Source of the DNA: Tupaia tana
Lineage: Eukaryota; Chordata; Mammalia; Scandentia; Tupaiidae
Length of the DNA stretch: 64,000 nt
Direction of reading: 5' to 3'
Assembly: GCA_026018925.1 (NCBI GenBank)
Contig: JAKSZU010000025.1
Coordinates: 29,169,597-29,233,596, forward strand
The position numbers and the translations under genes were made by a program. This document shows, piece after piece, positions 1-11,230 of the stretch (positions within the stretch are counted from its first letter, which is position 1; every line of letters starts with the position of its first letter). The notes below the pieces were generated by a model that saw only the letters and a list, made by a program, of their open reading frames with translations, did not search any database and was not told the DNA's origin.

Positions 1-1375
1 GCCTTCCCCAGGAACTCACCCACGGGACGGCCCAGCCTGGAACTCACCTGTAGGAAAGCCTTCCCCAGGAACTCACCCATGGGACGGCCCAGCCTGGAAC
101 TCACCTGTAGGAAAGCCTTCCCCAGGAACTCACCCACGGGACAGCCCAGCCTGGAACTCACCTGTAGGAAAGCCTTCCCCAGGAACTCACCCACGGGACA
201 GCCCAGCCTGGAACTCACCTGTAGGAAAGCCTTCCCCAGGAACTCACCCACGGGACGGCCCAGCCTGGAACTCACCTGTAGGAAAGCCTTCCCCAGGAAC
301 TCACCCACAGGATGGCCCAGCCTGGAACTCACCTGTAAGAAAGCCTTCCCCAGGAACTCACCCACGGGACGGCCCAGCCTGGAACTCACCTGTAGGAAAG
401 CCTTCCCCAGGAACTCACCCACGGGACGGCCCAGCCTGGAACTCACCTGTAAGAAAGCCTTCCCCAGGAACTCACCCACGGGACGGCCCAGCCTGGAACT
501 CACCTGTAGGAAAGCCTTCCCCAGGAGCTCACCCACGGGACGGCCCAGCCTGGAACTCACCTGTAGGAAAGCCTTCCCCAGGAACTCACCCACGGGATGG
601 CCCAGCCTGGAACTCACCTGTAGGAAAGCCTTCCCAGGAGCTCACCCATGGGACGGCCCAGCCTGGAACTCACCTGTAGGAAAGCCTTCCCCAGGAACTC
701 ACCCACAGGATGGCCCAGCCTGGAACTCACCTGTAAGAAAGCCTTCCCCAGGAACTCACCCACGGGACGGCCCAGCCTGGAACTCACCTGTAGGAAAGCC
801 TTCCCCAGGAACTCACCCACGGGACGGCCCAGCCTGGAACTCACCTGTAAGAAAGCCTTCCCCAGGAACTCACCCACGGGACGGCCCAGCCTGGAACTCA
901 CCTGTAGGAAAGCCTTCCCCAGGAACTCACCCATGGGACGGCCCAGCCTGGAACTCACCTGTAGGAAAGCCTTCCCCAGGAACTCACCCACGGGACGGCC
1001 CAGCCTGGAACTCACCTGTAGGAAAGCCTTCCCCAGGAACTCACCCACGGGACGGCCCAGCCTGGAACTCACCTGTAGGAAAGCCTTCCCCAGGAACTCA
1101 CCCACGGGACGGCTCAGCCTGGAACTCACCTGTAAGAAAGCCTTCCCCAGGAACTCACCCACGGGACGGCCCAGCCTGGAACTCACCTGTAGGAAAGCCT
1201 TCCCCAGGAACTCACCCACAGGATGGCCCAGCCTGGAACTCACCTGTAGGAAAGCCTTCCCCAGGAGCTCACCCATGGGACGGCCCAGCCTGGAACTCAC
1301 CTGTAGGAAAGCCTTCCCCAGGAACTCACCCACGGGACGGCCCAGCCTGGAACTCACCTGTAGGAAAGCCTTCCC
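1..1375. repeat. 57-bp VNTR (24 units, cut by window edge)
   Basis: Units start at 1, 58, 115 and so on every 57 bp to 1311. One unit at 628 lacks one C (56 bp) and shifts frame. Each unit is two related halves that both begin ggaactcacc (28 and 29 bp), so the 57-mer is an old dimer. Variant sites include cacggg/catggg/cacagg, gacgg/gatgg/gacag, tgtagg/tgtaag and gaactc/gagctc. The period is a multiple of three and the unit has no stop in several frames, which produces long artefact ORFs on both strands (79-1434, 648-1805, 614-1414 minus). Confidence 0.98.
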
Positions 1376-1431
1376 CGGGAGCCCACCGTGCGACAGCCTT
1401 CCCCGGGAGCCCACCGTGGGACAGCCTGTGC
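1368..1431. repeat. Degenerate 28-bp end units of the VNTR
   Basis: Two 28-bp copies, at 1368 and 1396, share gccttccccgggagcccacc and end gtgcgaca or gtgggaca. They resemble a single half of the 57-bp unit, so the right edge keeps a shorter, more diverged monomer form. Confidence 0.85.
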
Positions 1432-2046
1432 TAGCAGATGATCAGGGCGTGCATTTCCTGCAGAGGTTGTTTCTAGGAATAGGAAGAGGAGGGGCTGCCC
1501 ACTTTCTCCCTCTCAGCTTCAAGCTCTCTGGTAAGAGTTCATCACTCTCTCAGGTCACTTCTTCCAGGCAGAATAAAGGGGAAGGCAGAGAGAGAGGAGT
1601 CACCACTTCATGGGGCTCCTCCCCAGGGAGCAACCTCGAGTCCTCCCAAAGAAAAAACTCCCTAGCAAAGCTAACTTCTCTGTTGATTTGGAACATTCTT
1701 CTTACCTGTTCCCTGTCTATCTGTCATGGGTGTCTCAGCTTCCTGCTGGTTTCTGCTTCCAAAGAGTCCAGTCATTTAAGTCTACGTTCAGAACCTCCTA
1801 CCTGATTTCTGGCCCTGTACCTGTCAAGCAGCTCACCCTCCTGGGCCGTACCTGCCTGACTGGGCTCCCGGCCTGCCGGGTTGTCCCCCTCTCCCAGCTC
1901 TTAGAGGCTCGATCTGACGAATGAGTGCGTTAATTTAGAATCTTCTCTGTAGCATTTAAAGTGGTGATAAAATAGTTATTCATAATAGTTTATCTGTTCT
2001 CTTAGTTTTATTCTTTTTAATTTGTTTCTTCCATTAACTCCCTGGT
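1432..2046. other. Unique intron sequence, nothing recognised
   Basis: About 600 bp with no gene, exon or repeat I can identify. Short open frames here carry no recognisable motif. Confidence 0.6.
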
Positions 2047-2048
2047 GA

Positions 2049-2079
<31 letters not shown>

Positions 2080-2114
2080 GAAGGAAGGAAGGAAGGAAGG
2101 AAGGAAGGAAGGAA

Positions 2115-2160
<46 letters not shown>

Positions 2161-2188
2161 AGGAAAGAAAGAAGGAAAGAAAGAAGGA

Positions 2189-2236
<48 letters not shown>

Positions 2237-2246
2237 GAAAAGAGAT
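2047..2246. repeat. (GAAA)n/(GGAA)n microsatellite
   Basis: About 200 bp of uninterrupted purines: GAAA repeats, a central GGAA block at about 2079-2118, then GAAA with scattered GGAAAGAAA. It is pure purine on the + strand. The Lys/Glu-rich + frame and Phe/Ser-rich - frame are artefacts. Confidence 0.98.
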
Positions 2247-3104
2247 TAAAACCCTTCCAAATTTCTCTGCAGCCAGGGAAAAAAAAAATCAAGGATATCC
2301 ACCAGTAGCTTGCAAAAACAAGAGGGAGTTCTAGGGTTCTAAAACATATGCTTGACAACTGATATTATCCACTAGTGTGACATCGTTCACACCACCACAG
2401 CCCGGAATTGCACGAATGACCGCCCTGGTTGTCAACTCCAACGTGGCCAGGATGGCCTGGTGGCTCTGGGAATTGCCTTCTTGGATTGCTGCAAATCCCT
2501 CATCTCCAGCAAACTCATCATGCAAAGTCCCCGTGACAGTGGGCCTTGAGTAAAGCGTGGCACTCAGCCACATTTTCACGTGTAAGTGGAGTGTGGGAAC
2601 CCCCACACACAGCAGTGTGGGGTGTTACAGACCTCATTTCAAATCTGTCTCACTGCATGGTCCCACATCAGTCCTAGCGACTTGCCATTGAAATGTTTGT
2701 CCTCTCCACAGAAGTGCCACTAGGGAGAGTCCTCATGGTGGGGCCACGTAGTCCTGTTCAGGGCCGGTGCCCTGGCAGCGTGAGCAGGGTGAGCCCGGTG
2801 GAGTTCCGGCAGGGCAAAGGCTCCACTCCTCACCTCTCAGGAACAGGAGGAAGCGGGAGTCTCGGTGTGTGTGCTGGGAACCCTTCCCCTCTCGTGGTAG
2901 CTGGCAGCTAGGACACACACCTGGACCTCCACGCCACCACGAGCCCCAGTCAGGCTGTTTAACAGGACGTCACCTACACACACGGCCAGTGTCACATTCA
3001 CTCAGTGACCATATGTGTGTGCACATCATACGAGCATACACACGGATACAAACGTGTACATGTGCATAAATGTGCACACACACACATGCAGTATATGTGC
3101 ATAC
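2247..3104. other. Unique intron sequence with a short CA/TG-rich patch
   Basis: No gene or dispersed repeat recognised. A loose alternation of cacac/tgtgc occurs at about 3010-3105. Confidence 0.55.
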
Positions 3105-3235
3105 AAGAGGACTTCAGAAAGTTCATGGAAAAAAGAGTTAAAGTACTGGTTTATTTTGATGTGCACGTTTTGAAATCCATGCAGTTTTTTATAGTACTAA
3201 TTCCCCATCAATCCTTGAGAGACCCCCTACTTACA
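3105..3235. mobile_element. Possible short DNA-transposon relic (copy A)
   Basis: The left end, acaagaggacttcagaaag followed by ttcatggaaaa and agttaaagt, matches the left end of the element at 21540 in order and spacing. The right end is more decayed, with only a weak inverted counterpart (agagaccccct). I infer the same non-autonomous family; the class is uncertain. Confidence 0.4.
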
Positions 3236-3365
3236 CACAGGGGTGGTTGTTCCAGGTCTGGATGCTCCGCGGATGTTACTCCTCAAGGTCACTTGGGAAG
3301 AACGTATCAATGTCCTCATGGGACTAGTGTGTGCCGGTGGCCTGGGCACCATGTGTGCGTTAAGG

Positions 3366-3672
3366 GACGGAGGGGTGGACCTGGTCAGACGCAGGCGTCC
3401 GCGGAGGGGTGGGCCTGGTCAGACGCAGGCGTTCCACGGAGGGGTGGGCCTGGTCAGACGCAGGCGTCCACGGAGGGGTGGGCCTGGTCAGACGCAGGTG
3501 TCCACGGAGGGGTGGGCCTGGTCAGACGCAGGTGTTCCACGGAGGGGTGGGCCTGGTCAGACGCAGGCGTCCACGGAGGGGTGGACCTGGTCAGACGCAG
3601 GCGTCCACGGAGGGGTGGGCCTGGTCAGACGCAGGCGTCCACGGAGGGGTGGGCCTGGTCAGACGCAGGCGT
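3366..3672. repeat. 34-bp minisatellite (about 9 units)
   Basis: The unit contains ggaggggtgggcctggtcag followed by acgcaggcgtccac. Most units are 34 bp; two carry an extra T (gttccac, 35 bp) and so shift frame. Variants include gggcctgg/ggacctgg and tccgcgg/tccacgg. Repetitive ORFs across it in several frames are artefacts. Confidence 0.95.
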
Positions 3673-5344
3673 CCAGACTTCTGATCGGGCTCTGGGAACC
3701 AGCAGAAGGAGGCACTTGGTCGGCCTGAGTCACCCAGGTCACAGCTGCAGTATGGCAGTGCTGGGACCAAGTCGGGGCAGAGGGGCTCCAGGTCCTGCAC
3801 AGAAGCTCACAGTCCACGCCTGGGAGCAGAGTGGGCCTGGCACGGCCTGAGACGAGGCAGACCGAGTGGTCCCCGGACCTTCTTACCTGCTCTTGTCACT
3901 TGTAGAGGACACGGGCTGCCAGAGAGGGCCTGTGCTCTGCGCCCACTGCACCAGCCCCGCCAGGGCAGCGGGCGCCCGTGGGGAGTAGCACTTCCTGTCC
4001 TTCCTGTAGGTCACAGCTGCCGGCCGCAATGGACTGCCCTTACACCTCAGGGAATGGAGCCACACCGGCCTCCTTGGAAGGAGATGGGGCAGCTTCAGGG
4101 CAGGAGTGACAAAGGTGGGGAAGCCAGGGGGTGCTCGTGTTGCTGACCCACGAGGGGCGTCACAGGCTGTGCCAAGGCTCAGGCCAACCACGGACTCTTC
4201 AGAGCCACAGAACACAGAGGCTGCTTCTTTCAGGTCCTCAGGCTGTCCTGGCCATCTGCACACAGGACGCCCGACCCAACAGCAGGTGCCCGTGCAGCTT
4301 CATCACACGAGGGTGGACACGGCTGCTCTGGCCTGCTGCCAGACGCCTACGCAGCACTTCGTCTCTCCAATGGGGCTGCTGTCCTTGTAGACACAGCGCA
4401 GTCGCACAGCCCCTGGGGACCTCTGTGGAATGTGGACCTGACCCCTCTTTGCTGCTCTCACTTCCTGAAATGCCCCTGGAATGCCGACTGGGCATGCAAA
4501 TGGAGACTCATTTTTCCTAAGGGGTGTGCTTTGTGTATGGAGTTGGGTGTCTGTGGACTGCACAGAGACGCCCCGACAACACTGTCTCCAACGGGAGGCA
4601 TTTTTTACTCGCAAAACTAAACGAATCTTTAAAAATAATTAGTCCCTACCCTGGAATTACCCAGACCAGAAAACTGAGATGGTACAGTCCCAGATGCCTA
4701 GCCCGAAGACCTTACTTCCTCTTCCTGTGAGTGTGATTCTCTGGCCCTGGGCTGAAAGCAGCCTCACCTCTGCTGGAACCCCGTAGGTGGAGCAGGTTCC
4801 AGACTGGCAGACTGTTCAAAACGACGGCCAAGTCAGCGTTCACTGCGTTCCAGCGTCTCTGAAGCAGCTGTTACAGCACAGCGTGCTGTGACTCTGAAAA
4901 GATCGAGCTCTTCCCTGCCTTCAGGGAACTGCAGACACCGAAGGAAAGAGTGAAATGACCTCTGGGGCACGGGGGTGTCCCAAAGTCCGGGCACACACGC
5001 CGCCCTGAGAGCCGCAGGCGGGCTCGCACACGCACTGGCCAGGCTGGCTCTGGGCTCGCACTGTAGCCGTGCTGCCGTCAGTGCTCAGAGCTGCGCCATG
5101 CCGTTACCCTGTACAGCCGTGGTCAGGTGCAGGCCGTGGGCACAGAGCATACAGGGTGTCCACGAGTGAGGGACGTGCACTGCCTCAGAGCACGAGGGGT
5201 GGACACAAAGGAGAGGAGGGATGCCGAGCCTAGGACGCTCTGGGGCCGCGAGTGGATGAGACAGGAGAGACGGTCTAGGACACCCCCTCAAGGGTGCTGT
5301 ATGAGCAAAGGTGTTTTGGTTGTCTGCTTTTTAAGTTTATCTGT
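3673..5344. other. Unique GC-richer intron sequence, nothing recognised
   Basis: I see no splice-flanked coding motif and no repeat family here. The ORFs (such as 3883-4263 minus and 4131-4520 plus) overlap on both strands without conserved features. Confidence 0.55.
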
Positions 5345-5590
5345 GTAATTCTTCCATGAGAAAGAGACGGGAAGAGAGACAGACACAGAGCGAGGTAGTA
5401 CTCTTGACGGTCTTGACACCCTGATCTCCCCCGGCCTCAGCAGCCCCGGACGTGCCCAGCACACTCAGAGAAGTCTCTAAGTTCATGAACTCAGAACCTC
5501 CAATGTGGGCCAGCCTTGCAGAACTTCGGCTCTGACCGGTGCGCCGTCGCCTGGCCCAGGCGCTGTTTCTGAAGTAGGCAAGGGCAGGGC
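5345..5590 (-). mobile_element. Possible diverged tRNA-SINE copy
   Basis: Read on the minus strand this ends in a CT-rich tract (gctctgtgtctgtctctcttc) about 200 bp after a head that begins near ctggcccaggcgac. The layout resembles the window's SINEs, but the head has weak box motifs and no target-site duplication was found. Confidence 0.3.
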
Positions 5591-6945
5591 GGCAGGGCGA
5601 GGCTCAGGAAGCACATGAGGTTGAAAGGGAGCTGGGCAGAAGGCCCGGGAGGACCACTTCCGGTTTATTACTGTCATCCTCCAGGCCTTTCCAGGGCCAT
5701 GCATTAACAGCTTCTATTTTAGTGGCTACACGACACCTTAGAGCACAAGAGCCCTGCTTAGATGAAGTCCTCCATGATAAGAGCACATGCCACCAACAGA
5801 AAAAGGGAGAGGCCAGCCACCTTGACCTGGGGCAGCCGCATCCCCACCAGTGGTTGACCCCCGAGATCTGCCCTGGTCGCGTCTGCTGTCCTTGTAGGAT
5901 CCCCAGCGTACGGGGTAGGGGCAGGGTGTGCAGACGGTGTGTGAGGACCGCCTGTCCGCCCCTGCTGCTTCCTCTCACGTGTGAGTGACCTCTGCACCAG
6001 GCCTGGTCACTCCTCCGCGCGTTTGCCTGCATCTCAGTCTCAGACCCTCTCTGAACGGGGCGCTGTCCAGCTGGTAGTTCAGGTGCCCGACCTTTCCCAT
6101 CTCCTCTGGTGAGGGGGGGCCTGGGTTTCCTGCTGGGTCTCCAGCATCCGGCGGTTGGTCGGGCAGGGAACAGAGCACAGACTACACCTGCAACAATATG
6201 CTGGCCATGTCTGGAAGTGAGATTTTCTTTCTTGATATTCATTCTTTTGGGGAAAAAAAGAAAAAAAGAAAACCACCGAAGTGTCTGCTGGGCATTGGCC
6301 GTAACAAGGAGACGCCCAGCTCAGAGGGAGTCTGGGGTGTGCGTCTGGCCCTAGACCTCAGGAAAAGTAGCAGAGCTGGTGAATAAAGTGCATGTCTACT
6401 GCAGGAATACGTAGTATGTTATTTTTTGCTCACTTACTACTTATGTGATTTAAAAAGTAATAAAATTAAATTGGGACAGAAATAAACCAACACTAGATGA
6501 TTAAGAACAGTAAGCATTAATCATGGATAGCTGGATTACGCTTATTAGATAAGTATTTGTATTTTGTATCTCCTTTCTTCCATACATGTGAAGTGCCATT
6601 TGTGATTACTGATGAGGAGCCAATCGGCATTACCGTGAGTTGAGATCATTCAGGGAAACGTGACAGACAAGTCCTTTTTCAGTAGTTACTGTTCAAGTGT
6701 GGACCTACCCAGGGATGCATTTTAAGAGCTTTAGAAACCCAGAGCGGTCAGGAAATGCTCCTGGAAGTCGCTGACCTGAGTCCGAGGACTTTCTGGCCCT
6801 CTCGGTCTAATTTAGCATCTAGCAGAGTGGTTCCCCGGGACCACAACTTTCCCTGGCATTTGTCAGAGATAACTTCCGTAAGTTAAATACATGCAGAATT
6901 CTATTTAGACTGTGTGTATGTCTGTACCCCATAGCCTGTGTTTAA
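5591..6945. other. Unique intron sequence, nothing recognised
   Basis: The left part is GC-rich and the part after about 6400 is AT-rich. The longest frame (5604-6242 minus) has no recognisable domain or splice context. Confidence 0.55.
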
Positions 6946-7165
6946 GGGAGCTGGATCCCACAAGGCTGACCATGTTCAAGTCTCGGCTCTAGAAGCTTGA
7001 AACGCATGCAGCAGGCGTGTGCATATATACGCCCCTGATCTGACGTGAGAGATGGAAAGAAGGGACTGTGCTGTGACTGTGCCCACAGGGGGCGCTTCCT
7101 CCACCCTTCTCTCCCTCTGTCTGTCTGTCTCTCTCTGGCAAGTGCACACACTATCAATATTTTAA
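6946..7165 (+). mobile_element. tRNA-derived SINE, 5'-truncated and diverged
   Basis: It starts inside the head (ggatcccacaaggctgacca then tgttcaagtctcggctc). It continues through the body (gcatgcagcaggcgtgtgc) and ends in a ctctgtctgtctgtctctctctggcaagtg tract (written here as ctctgtctgtctg + tctctctctggcaag). No box A remains. Confidence 0.75.
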
Positions 7166-7312
7166 AACCTGAGTATGTATATGTACATGAGAGAATAAAT
7201 AATAAATGTTCAATCATTTAAAATATATGAGTAGATATTTTATTTAAAATAATTGATTCAATAGTTACTAAAAAGGTATTGATCAAATTAAACATCTGTA
7301 AAGACTAAAACG

Positions 7313-7550
7313 GGACCAGCAGATGGTGTAATGGTTATGTCGCTGGACTCCCACATAGTTGACCACGGTTCGGGTCCCAGACCCAGTGGCTTAAAACTCA
7401 TGCTGAGCACATGTGTCTGCATGCCCAAAATCCCAAGAGGAGAATAGAAGAGATGGGACTGTGGCATGGCCATCCCTCCGGGGGGGTGATTTCTCTCTTT
7501 CTGTCTCTCTGGTGAGTGCAGGTACCCTAAAGCAAAAAGGAAAATAGGAT
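7313..7550 (+). mobile_element. tRNA-derived SINE, near full length
   Basis: The head gggaccagcagatggtgtaa shows box A (tggtgtaatggtt) and box B (ggttcgggtcc). The body (gcttaaaactcatgctgag), the CT tract (tttctgtctctctgg) and the end (gtaccctaaagcaaaaagg) follow in the usual order. Confidence 0.9.
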
Positions 7551-7599
7551 TAGAAGGATTTTTTTTTCCTACAAATAATAAGTATATGACCTCAATTCA

Positions 7600-8185
7600 A
7601 TGTTACTTCATTCTAGAGGCATTTCCCTTCAAGAAGAAAAAAAAAAAAAAGGTCTATTTTCTTCATTATTTAATGTACTTTTTCTGGAAGTTATATTCTA
7701 GCCATTGCAATAAAAAGAGAAAAGTGATATAAATATATTGGAAAGTATAAAGGAATCAAAACTATCAATATTTGGGAATAACTTTTTTATCTAGAAAACA
7801 AACTTCTCCCAAAAAGTACATTAAAATTAATAAGGTGATTCAATAAGTGTCTGGGTTCTAAAAAGAAATATAATAAAAAAAAATACATTTAACTAAATAA
7901 TAACTAAAATATTCAAAAATCATATTAAAAAAGTGTTAGGTATCTCTATATAGAAAAATACAGGTTCTTTTGAAATAGAAACAAAGACTTAAAGAAATTG
8001 ACATATATTTTATGCTCCTTTGTAGGAAAACTGGATATTTTAAAAACTGGATATTATTTAATTTCATTTGAATCAAAATTCTCGTCTTTTTTTTTCGTTT
8101 TGTTAAGACTCACCTTGAAGACTAAAAAGAAGAGTGTAGTTAATAAAATCCTAACGTTAAAGAGTAATACAGAGCACTGAAATAA
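7600..8185 (+). mobile_element. L1 (LINE-1) ORF2 relic
   Basis: An AT-rich stretch whose word order follows the reverse-transcriptase part of L1 ORF2. Ctagccattgcaataaaaag is at 7699. Tatagaaaaatacaggttc and agaaacaaagacttaaagaa lie at about 7950-8000, and acggatatt-like words follow. It is heavily mutated with many stops and is not coding. The call is by remembered similarity, so the boundaries are approximate. Confidence 0.55.
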
Positions 8186-9114
8186 ACTTACCAGGTGTTA
8201 ACTCATTCCAAAGCTTCAGTAACCAAAATAATTTTGCATAAAGACAGAGCAAGTGCGCTGGGTGGTGGATGGCCCCCAGAACTGCTCCTGTAAGGCCTGC
8301 CTCTCCCCCAGGCCAGAGCAGCAGCTAAGAGGAGCAGGCGCCCCCCACACACCACCATGCCTTGGAGCCTCTCTTCCGCATGCCCATGTGCCTGGCTGCC
8401 ACATCCTCGTCCTTCAGCTGATCTGCGACGCCTCACCTGGACCTCCGTGAGACAGCACAAGGCAAGGCAGGGCTTCCCGTGGGTGTCAGAAGGCTGAAGC
8501 TTTACACTCACGGGTGTCGCTCACAGTTGGGAGGGCCTCTGTAGACTGTACGGGGCGGCTGTCGGCACACATCCCAGAGAGAACCCCGCAGTGTGGCAGG
8601 CAGAGTCATGATCTGGATTAATCTGAATATGCTGAAGCACAGGTTTGAGTAACTGGGATGGACAGTGTCAAGTTCACACGTCACTCCTACAGCTCAGATC
8701 TGCAAAGTCACTCGTGCACTGCACGCCTCTCGTCCTGGTGTGTGGAAGTGAGTAAACTGTGGATATGGACATGGAAACAAGGCTCACGACTCACTGGGCC
8801 TTAGTTAGCGAGTTAAAAGACTGAAGACTTGCTGGCCCAGAAGCTTTGTGTGAGGCGGACAGGGGCTCGCGTGGTCCTCACTGCTTCCCACCACCTGTCC
8901 GCAGCACAAGGTGCTGTGGTTCAAGGGGTGGTCATATGGCCGAAAATATGGTAAAGAGAGAGTGGGAGGGGAATGCTCATGAGGTTTATTGGAGAATTAA
9001 ACATTTTGCAGCATTTTGGAGCTATGTTGGTAGGTGGATAATATATCTCAAAAGAACAGGTCCATCACATCACATCACATCACTGGCCAGAAACTCCCCG
9101 TGCCACGTCATTGC
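8186..9114. other. Unique intron sequence, nothing recognised
   Basis: No gene or repeat is identifiable. A short (catca)n-like run, cacatcacatcacatcac, lies at about 9066-9084. Confidence 0.55.
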
Positions 9115-9525
9115 TCGGAGAATAAAATGCAAGCCCTTTGCCACGACATGGAAAGCTCACATAATCGGGCACTGGCTCTTTGGCCTCATCGTCCGCCCTC
9201 TCCTCCACCGTCTCCAGCCACACTGCCTCCCTCCTTGACTTACACACCCAGCTCACTGGGGCTGAGCGCCTTTCTTTCCCAGGGCTCTGGCCCTCGCTGG
9301 CCCTCCGCCTGGCGCTCTCCCGTCCCAGTTCTCCACGACCCGTAGGATAGGATTCCGCTCCATCATCATCCCCCACTGGAAGCTTCTCAGCCAGCCAGTC
9401 TAGACCAGCCTGTCTCCCCTCCCACCAAGTGTATCTGCCCGTCGTCGGCCATCTATCTCCAGCCCTGGAACAAGGGCTGGCCCTAGGAGGCCCTCGGTAA
9501 CACAGGTGAATGAGTCTTTGAGAGA
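9115..9525 (+). mobile_element. L2 LINE 3' relic
   Basis: The order of typical L2 3'-end words is kept: ataaaatgcaagccctttgc, gcactggctctttggcctc, ccagccacactgcctccctc, and a final aggccctcggtaacacagg where L2 usually has a 'tag gcgctcaataaa' end. It is old, strongly diverged and not coding. Confidence 0.75.
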
Positions 9526-9974
9526 TTTAGGCCGTTCTATGAGCGCACAAGGTAAATTTATGTAATCAGACAAGATATTTAGGTCAAATTGCTTTGGCTG
9601 AGAAAATAAGCAAAAAACACATCTGAGTGAAAATGATGTCAGTTTATACAAATAAAGGTGTTTTGATGCTTTTTCCTTTCATCAAAAACTATGAAATCTG
9701 CCCGGAACCAATATCGCCATCATCAAAGTCTGGGATATTTTGGTTCTTTATAGTGACTGTTTACCGTAAATGAAATCATCGGTATTGTTTATTTTATTAC
9801 TAGCAGCTTCTTCATTTACCTGTTGGCATAATACATTCGTTGATTTCTGAATACTGTTAAGTGTAAAGTTTAATCAGTCTCTGTGTTTATTATGTACCTC
9901 AGTAGAATTTCCATTTGAATTTCTGAGTTAGTATAGCTTTAGCAGAACTATATAAAACTACCCAGATTTAGACA
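9526..9974. other. AT-rich unique intron sequence
   Basis: Nothing recognised. A run of non-repetitive AT-rich sequence separates the L2 relic from three consecutive SINEs. Confidence 0.5.
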
Positions 9975-9977
9975 ACC

Positions 9978-10218
9978 ACTTTTTTCTTTTTATTTTTTTA
10001 ATTAAATTGCCAGAGAGAGAGAGAAAACAACACCCCCCGGGGCGTGGTCACCCCAGCCCTCTCTCCTCCATTTCCCATCCCATCAGGATTTGGGGTGCAC
10101 CGGCACTTGTGCCCTGTGTTTTTCAAGCCACCAAGGCCGGGCTTCAAACCACTATCAGCCACGTAGAATCCAGCCTTAACCACAGCCTCTAAGTGTTACG
10201 CTGCTGGGCCAGCCCCAG
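9978..10218 (-). mobile_element. tRNA-derived SINE, diverged subfamily
   Basis: The minus strand reads a head near ggggctggcccagcagcgta, the body, then a cccggggggtg-type segment and a gaga-rich (CT) tract with T-rich flank at 9978-10005 (poly(A)). The head is closer to the copies at 12381 and 59656 than to the main subfamily. Confidence 0.75.
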
Positions 10219-10410
10219 ACAACAAATTAATCTATCATCGTATCTGGAAAAAAAATTAGCATAGCAATCAATTATATTACTATAGATTTGCCTAATTAAA
10301 ACACAAATGTGTGGTTCTGTGCTTCTCCCCTTCCAGAGTTGGAAAATCATTAGCCATGGAACAGTCAAACATTGAGCAGTACAAATATATTGCTCATTAA
10401 AAATCTTCCT

Positions 10411-10705
10411 CTTACCTCACATTTTTTTTTTTTTTTTTTGGAGAGGTTTTCACTACAGTGTGCGTGCGCTCACCAGACAGACAGAGAGAGACATAGAGAC
10501 AGAAAGCGAGAAATCACCCCCCGGGGGGATGGTCACGCCGCAATCCCTTCTCCTCCATTCTCCTCTCAGGATCTTGGGCACACACGCACACGTGCCCAGC
10601 GTGAATTTTAAGCCACCGGTTCTGGGACGGGAACCGCGGTCGACTACATGGGAGTCCAGCGACATAGCCATTACGGCAACTGCTGGTTCCCTTACCTCAC
10701 ATTTT
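10411..10705 (-). mobile_element. tRNA-derived SINE, full length, with perfect 15-bp target-site duplication
   Basis: The duplication cttacctcacatttt is at 10411-10425 and again at 10691-10705. Between them, on the minus strand, lie the head (box A tgccgtaatggc, box B ggttcccgtcc), the body, the CT tract and a poly(A) tail read as T at 10422-10439. This is one of the best preserved copies. Confidence 0.95.
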
Positions 10706-10960
10706 AATGAGGTTCTCAACCTCTTCTCTTTTTTTTCTGAAGTAAAATATCACTGAGATAGAAATTAAAGGAATTTAAAATAATAAAGACCCTAAATCAA
10801 AATCATGACATTAGACAATAGTTTCTCAAAGCATTTTAAGCACTCCAGAGCACTTAAGAGCTGAAAATAAGATTGCAATTTGGCCAAGATTTTTCTAAAA
10901 CTTACAGTAGCACCTAATAGACTTTCAGAGAATTAGGGAGTCTCAAAATAAGAAATAGTT

Positions 10961-11230
10961 GCTACATTGATTTTTTTTCTTAAGAGAGATTTTTCTATAG
11001 GGCACGTGCACTCACCAGAGAGACAGAAAGTGAGAAATCACCCCCCAAGGGGGATGGCCACACGGCAATCCCTTCTCCATTCTCCTCTCAGGATTTTGGG
11101 CACACACACACACACATGCCCAGCATGAGTTTTATGTCACCAGGTCTGGGACTTGAACCATGGTCAACTCTGTGGGAGTCCAGCAACATAACCATTACAC
11201 CATCCCCTGGTCCTGCTACACTGATTTTTT
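10961..11230 (-). mobile_element. tRNA-derived SINE with 17-bp target-site duplication (one mismatch)
   Basis: Gctacattgattttttt begins at 10961 and gctacactgattttttt begins at 11214. The minus strand carries the standard head (atggtgtaatggttatg, then ttcaagtcccagacctgg), body and CT tract, with a (CA)n expansion in the body at about 11101-11115. Confidence 0.93.

Noticed and set aside
79..1805. Long ORFs of 451, 385 and 266 aa with 19-residue repeats
   Set aside because: They are the 57-bp VNTR read in frames whose period is a multiple of three; open on both strands, no splice or start context.
2017..2358. Phe/Ser-rich and Lys/Glu-rich ORFs
   Set aside because: Microsatellite translation; the same applies at 20004-20324 and 57735-58050.
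3005..3850. 281-aa ORF
   Set aside because: Driven by the 34-bp minisatellite; flanks show no conserved protein.
5604..6242. 212-aa minus ORF as a gene
   Set aside because: No recognised domain, no splice or promoter context, overlapping open frames on the other strand in GC-rich DNA.
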